Positions 14,583-18,860 of a stretch of DNA of 18,860 nucleotides are shown one piece after another. Positions within the stretch are counted from its first letter, which is position 1. The number at the start of each line of letters is the position of its first letter. A program made the translations under genes and the position numbers. The DNA lies in assembly GCA_030599055.1 (NCBI GenBank), contig JAUVOS010000014.1, positions 1 through 18,860 on the forward strand, read 5' to 3'. Origin of the DNA: Lutibacter sp. Its GTDB lineage: Bacteria; Bacteroidota; Bacteroidia; Flavobacteriales; Flavobacteriaceae. The notes beneath the pieces were generated by a model. That model ran no database searches, was not told the origin of the DNA, and saw only the letters and a program-made list of their open reading frames with translations.

Positions 14583-14733
14583 AAAGTTCATAAAGTGAAA
14601 AGTTTGTAAAGTTCCCATCTATTGGAAAACATTATAACTTTCAGCTTTTAACTTTAAACTATTAAACTATTAATAAAGAGTCAAAAGAACAGAGTGAACA
14701 ACTTTTACCTTTTAACTTTTAACTTTTAACTTA
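14583..14733. repeat. Heptad repeat island between atpH and atpA
   Basis: The right arm (14702-14729) is a tandem of 7-base units: CTTTTAC then three CTTTTAA, with a degenerate fifth unit. The left arm (about 14583-14613) carries the complementary AAAGTT/AAAAGTT words (AAAGTTCAT, GAAAAGTT, TAAAGTT), and degenerate units of the right type also occur at 14644-14673. So the arms are in inverted orientation around a gene-free core. The 158-bp gap is long for neighbouring atp genes. No ORF or promoter box is seen in it. Confidence 0.6.
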
Positions 14734-14740
14734 AAATAGA

Positions 14741-16315
14741 ATGGCAGCAATTAAACCCGCTGAAATATCAGCAATTTTAAAACAGCAATTAAAAGGATTT
14801 GAAGGAAAAGAATCCTTAGACGAAGTAGGAACGGTCTTAGAAATCGGTGACGGTATTGCACGTGTTTACGGTTTAGCAAACGTACAATACGGTGAATTAG
14901 TTCAATTTGAAAATGGAATTGAAGCCATTGTACTAAATTTAGAAGAAGACAATGTAGGTGTAGTACTTTTAGGACCAACTGGCGATATTAAAGAAGGATC
15001 TGTGGTAAAACGAACCAATCGTATTTCCTCTATTCAAGTGGGGGAAGGAATCGTCGGTCGTGTTGTAAACACTTTAGGAGATCCCATAGATGGTAAAGGT
15101 CCTATTCAAGGAGAATTATATGAAATGCCTATTGAGCGTAAAGCTCCGAGTGTAATATTTAGAGAACCTGTAAGCGAACCTTTACAAACAGGTGTTAAAG
15201 CTGTTGATTCAATGATTCCCATTGGGCGTGGACAACGTGAATTGATTATTGGTGACCGTCAAACAGGTAAATCTACCGTAGCGATTGACACTATTTTAAA
15301 TCAAAAAGAGTTTTACGATGCAGGAAATCCTGTTTATTGTATTTATGTTGCTATCGGACAAAAAGCATCTACAGTTGCTGCTTTGACAAATTTATTTGAA
15401 GAAAGAGGCGCACTAGCTTATACAACAATCGTAGCTGCCAACGCATCTGACCCTGCACCCATGCAAGTATATGCACCTATGGCAGGCGCATCTATTGGAG
15501 AATTTTTCCGTGATACCGGTCGTCCTGCACTAATTGTTTATGACGATTTATCAAAACAAGCCGTTGCCTATCGTGAAGTTTCCTTACTATTGAGACGTCC
15601 ACCGGGACGTGAAGCCTATCCGGGTGATGTATTCTACTTGCACTCACGTTTATTAGAACGTGCTTGTAAAGTAATCAACGACGATACTATTGCTTCACAA
15701 ATGAACGATGTTCCTGATTCGTTAAAAGGAAAAGTAAAAGGAGGTGGTTCTTTAACAGCCTTGCCAATTATCGAAACGCAAGCAGGTGATGTTTCCGCAT
15801 ATATTCCTACCAATGTAATTTCAATTACAGACGGACAAATTTTCTTAGATGGTGATTTGTTTAACTCAGGAGTTCGTCCGGCAATTAACGTAGGTATTTC
15901 CGTATCTCGAGTAGGTGGTGCAGCCCAAGTTAAATCAATGAAAAAAGTGGCAGGGACACTAAAATTAGACCAAGCACAATACCGTGAATTGGAAGCTTTT
16001 GCCAAATTTGGTTCCGACTTAGATGCAGCAACACTAAGTGTGATTGAAAAAGGAAAACGTAATGTAGAAATTTTAAAACAAAATTTAAGTACTCCTTTTA
16101 ATGTAGGAGACCAAATAGCTATTATTTTTGCAGGTAGTAAAAACTTGTTAAAAAAAGTGCCCATAGATAAAGTTAAAGAATTTGAAAATCAGTATTTAGA
16201 GATGTTAAATGCAAAACATAAAGACACTTTAGATGCTTTAAAATCCGGGAAATTATCAGATGAAGCAGTTGATATTCTAACAAAAGTAGCAGGAGAAATT
16301 GTAGATACCTTTTAA
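14741..16315 (+). CDS. atpA: F-type ATP synthase subunit alpha
   Basis: 524 residues, full length. The N-terminal beta-barrel (about 20-95) is followed by the nucleotide-binding domain with the Walker A loop GDRQTGKST at about 171-179, the ALIVYDDLSKQAVAYREVSLLLRRPPGREA region, and the alpha/beta signature PAINVGISVSRVGG at about 380-393; the C-terminal helical domain runs to VAGEIVDTF. Alpha forms the F1 hexamer with beta and holds the non-catalytic nucleotide sites. The beta gene (atpD) is not in this window, as expected for Bacteroidota. The ATG is preceded by ATAGA, as in atpB and atpG. A heptad repeat starts five bases after its stop. Confidence 0.97.
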   Translation: MAAIKPAEISAILKQQLKGFEGKESLDEVGTVLEIGDGIARVYGLANVQYGELVQFENGIEAIVLNLEEDNVGVVLLGPTGDIKEGSVVKRTNRISSIQVGEGIVGRVVNTLGDPIDGKGPIQGELYEMPIERKAPSVIFREPVSEPLQTGVKAVDSMIPIGRGQRELIIGDRQTGKSTVAIDTILNQKEFYDAGNPVYCIYVAIGQKASTVAALTNLFEERGALAYTTIVAANASDPAPMQVYAPMAGASIGEFFRDTGRPALIVYDDLSKQAVAYREVSLLLRRPPGREAYPGDVFYLHSRLLERACKVINDDTIASQMNDVPDSLKGKVKGGGSLTALPIIETQAGDVSAYIPTNVISITDGQIFLDGDLFNSGVRPAINVGISVSRVGGAAQVKSMKKVAGTLKLDQAQYRELEAFAKFGSDLDAATLSVIEKGKRNVEILKQNLSTPFNVGDQIAIIFAGSKNLLKKVPIDKVKEFENQYLEMLNAKHKDTLDALKSGKLSDEAVDILTKVAGEIVDTF

Positions 16316-16320
16316 TGCAG

Positions 16321-16376
16321 AATTCAGAATTCAGAATTCAGAATTCAGAATTCAGAATGTAGAATTAAGAATTTTC
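16321..16376. repeat. Left heptad array (AATTCAG) beside the four-helix-bundle gene
   Basis: Five perfect tandem copies of AATTCAG (16321-16355) followed by three degenerate units (AATGTAG, AATTAAG, AATTTTC). The array begins five bases after the atpA stop. It is the reverse complement of the array at 16799-16833 on the other side of the gene. Confidence 0.9.
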
Positions 16377-16397
16377 ACTCTTGTGTTTAAATGCTTA

Positions 16398-16410
16398 ACA
16401 AATAATTCTA
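16398..16410. repeat. 13-bp direct repeat, left copy
   Basis: ACAAATAATTCTA, identical to 16793-16805. The two copies bracket the four-helix-bundle gene, the left one just 3 bases before its ATG. Confidence 0.7.
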
Positions 16411-16413
16411 ACA

Positions 16414-16758
16414 ATGAAAAAAGAAAATGTGCTTTTATCAAAATCTTTTGATTTTGCTTTAGACATTTTAGATTTTTATAAAGAATTAAAGAAAAATCGA
16501 CATTACGATTTAGCAAGTCAAGTTGTAAAAAGTGGTACAAGTATAGGAGCAAATGTAAGAGAAGCACAAAGAGCTGTTAGTAAGAAAGATTTTATAAATA
16601 AATTAGGAATTGCTCTAAAAGAAGCTGATGAAACCGAATATTGGTTTCAAATTTTAGACAAAAAGATTATTGAAGTAGATGAGAATCTCTTTAAGAAAAT
16701 TGATGAATTAATACGACTTTTAGTTAGTATTATAAATTCAACTAAAAGAAATAATTAA
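16414..16758 (+). CDS. Four-helix-bundle protein, 23S rRNA IVP/S23 family
   Basis: 114 residues. The pattern KSFDFALDILDFYKELKKN, then LASQVVKSGTSIGANVREAQRA, FINKLGIALKEADETEYWFQIL and a last helix (LFKKIDELIRLLVSIINS) is that of the four-helix-bundle family PF05635/TIGR02436, first known from intervening sequences in 23S rRNA genes and related to the Avd accessory proteins of diversity-generating retroelements. Members form pentameric, positively charged barrels that can bind nucleic acid. Here it stands alone between atpA and atpG, where no gene is expected, flanked by inverted heptad arrays and a 13-bp direct repeat. No reverse transcriptase or variable repeat is near. The likely picture is a mobile or selfish cassette; any role in ATP synthase expression is speculation. 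Confidence 0.93.
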   Translation: MKKENVLLSKSFDFALDILDFYKELKKNRHYDLASQVVKSGTSIGANVREAQRAVSKKDFINKLGIALKEADETEYWFQILDKKIIEVDENLFKKIDELIRLLVSIINSTKRNN

Positions 16759-16770
16759 TTAAAGAAAAAA

Positions 16771-16833
16771 CGAATTACGAATTGTTTTCGAGACAAATAA
16801 TTCTAAATTCTGAATTCTGAATTCTAAATTAAT
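16771..16833. repeat. Right heptad arrays beside the four-helix-bundle gene
   Basis: Two units CGAATTA and CGAATTG (16771-16784), then AATTCTA, AATTCTG, AATTCTG, AATTCTA (16799-16826) and a degenerate AATTAAT, ending just before the atpG start. The second group is complementary to the left array: about 28 of 30 bases can pair. The second copy of the 13-bp direct repeat (16793-16805) overlaps its start. Confidence 0.85.
16793..16805. repeat. 13-bp direct repeat, right copy
   Basis: Identical to 16398-16410; overlaps the first AATTCTA unit of the right heptad array. Confidence 0.7.
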
Positions 16834-16836
16834 AGA

Positions 16837-17697
16837 ATGGCAAACCTTAAAGAAATACGTAACAGAATAGCCTCCATCGGATCAACGATGAAGATTACTA
16901 GTGCCATGAAAATGGTATCGGCAGCTAAACTTAAAAAAGCACAGGATGCCATAACAAATTTGCGCCCTTATGCCAATAAATTAACTGAATTGTTGCAAAA
17001 TCTAAGTGCCACTTTAGACGGTGATGCGGGAAGTGTTTATGCTACTAAAAGAGATATTAAAAAAGTTTTGTTAGTTGCCATTACCTCTAATAGAGGTTTG
17101 TGTGGTGCCTTTAATTCTAATATTATCAAAAAAACGCAAGCACTTATCAAGGAGAAATACACAAATGAAGAAGTGAGTATATTCGCTATAGGAAAAAAAG
17201 GAAATGATATTTTAGTGAAAAAACAAAATATCTATTCTAGTAATAACGAAATTTTTGATGATCTTAACTTTGCAAATGCTGCTGACATCGCTCAGTCAAT
17301 TATGAACGCTTATGCAGATGGAAATTTTGATAAAATTGATATCGTTTACAACCGTTTTAAAAATGCCGGAACGCAAATTCCCACACTCGAACAGTTTTTA
17401 CCTATTGCGTCTTCAACTTCTGAAAAAACTACAAATACCGATTATATTTTTGAGCCATCGAAAGAACGAATTATTGAAGAATTGATTCCTAAATCATTAA
17501 AAATGCAATTGTTTAAAGCAATAAGAGATTCTTATGCCGCTGAACACGGAGCTCGTATGACAGCTATGCATAAAGCAACTGATAATGCAGGAGAACTCAA
17601 AGACGAGCTAACACTTACCTACAACAAAGCACGTCAAGCTGCTATTACCGCTGAAATTTTAGAAATTGTCGGTGGTGCAGATGCACTTAGTGGGTAA
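16837..17697 (+). CDS. atpG: F-type ATP synthase subunit gamma
   Basis: 286 residues, full length. The N-terminal helix ANLKEIRNRIASIGSTMKITSAMKMVSAAKL and the C-terminal helix with the family signature ITAEILEIVGGADA form the coiled-coil rotor shaft in the alpha/beta hexamer; the middle (about 75-190, VLLVAITSNRGLCGAFNSNI) is the Rossmann-like part that contacts the c ring with epsilon. It follows the inserted cassette by only the heptad array, and its ATG is preceded by ATAGA. It is the last atp gene here; atpD and atpC are absent, and a terminator follows within 25 bases. Confidence 0.97.
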   Translation: MANLKEIRNRIASIGSTMKITSAMKMVSAAKLKKAQDAITNLRPYANKLTELLQNLSATLDGDAGSVYATKRDIKKVLLVAITSNRGLCGAFNSNIIKKTQALIKEKYTNEEVSIFAIGKKGNDILVKKQNIYSSNNEIFDDLNFANAADIAQSIMNAYADGNFDKIDIVYNRFKNAGTQIPTLEQFLPIASSTSEKTTNTDYIFEPSKERIIEELIPKSLKMQLFKAIRDSYAAEHGARMTAMHKATDNAGELKDELTLTYNKARQAAITAEILEIVGGADALSG

Positions 17698-17721
17698 TAA
17701 TATATTTAACAAGTCAAACAC

Positions 17722-17752
17722 AGCCAAATAAGAAGTCTTGTTTGGCTTTTTT
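17722..17752 (+). terminator. Intrinsic terminator after atpG
   Basis: A 10-bp stem (17722-17731 AGCCAAATAA with 17738-17747, one G-U pair), a 6-base loop and six T (17747-17752). It closes the ATP synthase operon. Confidence 0.85.
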
Positions 17753-17831
17753 ACAACCTATTTATTCGTTTTTTTGTTATCACAATAAGATATCGTACTT
17801 TTATTTTTTTATAAGAGCTTATTTCTATTTT

Positions 17832-17992
17832 ATACCAATTAAATTTCAAAATGCCCTGTATAATTTCAAAATATTTTTTTATTTTACAATATTCAAATTA
17901 TAAGCATAGCCATAGCTATGGTTAGAATTTTAAGTGAAGTAAAACGGAAAAAGATAAAGAAATTATCGGGTGTTTTGGTGTTTAATTGGTAT
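17832..17992. repeat. 161-bp imperfect palindrome with 12-bp perfect ends
   Basis: The ends are ATACCAATTAAA (17832-17843) and its complement (17981-17992). From both ends inward the two halves remain alignable as inverted copies (for example ATAATTTC at 17859-17866 with GAAATTAT at 17959-17966, and TTTTAC near 17881 with GTAAAA near 17939), meeting at a perfect 12-bp palindrome, CCATAGCTATGG (17910-17921). The whole is a long hairpin-forming element with no coding capacity, probably a MITE or other non-autonomous repeat. Its ends can be read as flanked by TA on both sides, but no longer target duplication is visible. Confidence 0.65.
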
Positions 17993-18106
17993 TACATACA
18001 GAAATAGGTTATAAGATATAAACAATGAAACTTAACCTAAAAAAAACTAGAGTTTTATTATATCATATTCTTTCCAGAAATTTTGGTGAGGATAAGCAAT
18101 AGTATT

Positions 18107-18211
18107 TCAATTCAAATACCTTTTTAGTAATCTTTTTATTCGATAAAAGATATTTTTATCATGAATTTCGATTTTCTCGGATAAATCTGAAATCATTTGT
18201 ACAAACTCCAT
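18107..18211 (-). other. Possible small ORF, 34 codons, unknown
   Basis: On the minus strand, ATG at 18211 to TGA at 18107-18109. The predicted peptide is charged and probably helical (starts MEFVQMISDLSEKIEIHDK, ends RIKRLLKRYLN). A stop lies in frame 30 bases upstream. A -7 type box TATATTTG is found on the same strand at 18245-18252, about 34 bases before the ATG, which is why it is listed at all. An 11-bp inverted repeat (TTTTTAGTAAT at 18121-18131 and its complement near 18212-18222) brackets most of it. It could equally be the remnant of a larger gene or chance. Confidence 0.25.
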
Positions 18212-18244
18212 ATTACTAAAAAAGCAGTTTACACGTATTTACAA

Positions 18245-18252
18245 CAAATATA
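18245..18252 (-). promoter_or_regulatory. Possible -7 box (TATATTTG), minus strand
   Basis: Matches TAnnTTTG on the minus strand, upstream of the small ORF ending at 18107. No -33 element seen. It lies between that ORF and the divergent secreted-protein gene at 18265. The rest of 17753-18264 outside the 161-bp palindrome holds nothing else recognised. Confidence 0.25.
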
Positions 18253-18264
18253 AAACACATACTC

Positions 18265-18860
18265 ATGAAATATCTATTAATAACTTTACTTATTTACAAC
18301 GGACTTATTTATGGACAGAGTCCAATTGCAGAAAGTACTCAATCTACTGCAACTGAAAGAAATAATGCAAGGCTAATTGTCGAAGATCACAACGGGAACT
18401 TGCATGTAGCCTATTACAACAATGGAATTTATTATTCATTTTCTAACGATAATGGAAACACTTGGACAACACCTCCAATTCTTGTTGATGCGGTAGGTCG
18501 AAATCCATCACTAGCCGTTGATAATGACAACAAGATACATCTGGTTTATAAAAATGGAGGAACAAATGCGTATGACATACTGCACAGAGTGTACAACAAT
18601 GGCGTATGGGGCAATGCAAATAACGTGTATAGTGATGTTAATTATGTCGCTGCCATTTCACGACCTGTAATTGCAATTGACTCTGACAATAACATACATT
18701 GCGTATGGCAAAGAGCAGGTTTTACATCAACTCCTAACGCTGAAATATGGTACAATAAATATACAACTACCGAAGGATGGGGAACAGATTATACAAATAT
18801 TAGTAATTCTTATGGCGCATCTGAATACCCGACACTTTCAATTGATAATGACAATAATAT
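18265..18860 (+). CDS. Secreted BNR/Asp-box-like repeat protein, 3' end missing
   Basis: The frame is open from the ATG at 18265 to the window end (198 codons seen). A signal peptide is present (KYLLITLLIYNGLIYG, mature end QSPIAES). Then comes a repeating beta-propeller-like pattern: IVEDHNGNLHVAYYNNGIYYSFS, SLAVDNDNKIHLVYKNGG, VIAIDSDNNIHCVWQRAG and TLSIDNDNN, each with a D-x-D/N-x turn followed by an aromatic strand, and one Asp-box-like SNDNGNTW as in BNR/sialidase-type repeats. Catalytic sialidase residues cannot be judged on the fragment. In flavobacteria such proteins often end in a type IX secretion sorting domain; that end lies outside the window. No promoter box is recognised on this strand. 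Confidence 0.85.
   Translation, partial: MKYLLITLLIYNGLIYGQSPIAESTQSTATERNNARLIVEDHNGNLHVAYYNNGIYYSFSNDNGNTWTTPPILVDAVGRNPSLAVDNDNKIHLVYKNGGTNAYDILHRVYNNGVWGNANNVYSDVNYVAAISRPVIAIDSDNNIHCVWQRAGFTSTPNAEIWYNKYTTTEGWGTDYTNISNSYGASEYPTLSIDNDNN

Noticed and set aside
15634..16164. Long open frame antisense to atpA (176 codons)
   Set aside because: A shadow of the strongly biased atpA coding frame; atpA itself is unambiguous by motif content. The same holds for frames antisense to the TonB-like gene (5763-6200) and atpF (13518-13913).
16414..16758. Avd accessory gene of a diversity-generating retroelement
   Set aside because: The family is related, but no reverse transcriptase, template repeat or variable repeat is present in the window.
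16321..16833. CRISPR-like repeat array
   Set aside because: Units are 7 bases, directly tandem without spacers, and inverted across the gene; no cas gene is near.

Overview
The window is AT-rich DNA from a member of the Bacteroidota, almost certainly the class Flavobacteriia. Several things point there: a PorW/SprE-type lipoprotein of the type IX secretion (gliding) machinery, an ATP synthase operon that stops at atpG (beta and epsilon lie elsewhere, as is usual in this phylum), an AtpB with a cleavable signal peptide and a His/Glu-rich extension, -7 boxes of the TAnnTTTG type, and start sites without Shine-Dalgarno sequences. The genus cannot be told from the window.

Layout. 1-749: 3' part of a PLP-dependent cystathionine gamma-synthase/lyase-type gene. 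794-4186: three genes on the minus strand, read comF, then an Ig-like (Big_5) lipoprotein, then an exported beta-barrel-type protein. 4310-6252: two plus-strand genes for single-pass membrane coiled-coil proteins that share their N-terminal half and differ in their C-terminal domains, one ending TonB_C-like; an intrinsic terminator follows. 6328-6590: a MITE-like element with 19-bp perfect inverted ends and a 5-bp flanking duplication, directly upstream of glyQS (6621-8174). 8518-17697: a long same-strand block: porW (TTG start), bactofilin, atpZ, a small membrane protein, atpB, atpE, atpF, atpH, atpA, a four-helix-bundle (23S rRNA IVP/S23-type) gene, and atpG, closed by a terminator. 17753-18264 is non-coding apart from a 161-bp imperfect palindrome and a possible 34-codon minus-strand ORF. 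18265 to the end is the start of a secreted, BNR/Asp-box-like repeat protein.

How the parts work together. The atp block encodes the membrane rotor/stator parts (a, c, b, delta) and the alpha and gamma subunits of F1Fo ATP synthase; AtpZ and the small membrane protein before atpB fill the place of the usual Fo assembly or ion-supply genes. A strong hairpin with a T-run between atpE and atpF could raise c-subunit expression over the genes behind it. PorW and bactofilin lie just upstream on the same strand.

The most unusual signal is a family of heptanucleotide repeat islands in inverted orientation: after glyQS (about 8159-8298), between atpH and atpA (14583-14733), and around the four-helix-bundle gene between atpA and atpG (16321-16376 and 16771-16833). 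Only the last carries a gene. It looks like a small cassette inserted into an essential operon, with complementary repeat arms that could fold the insert out of the mRNA, much as the S23-type intervening sequences of 23S rRNA fold. That idea is inference; the repeats are visible in the sequence.
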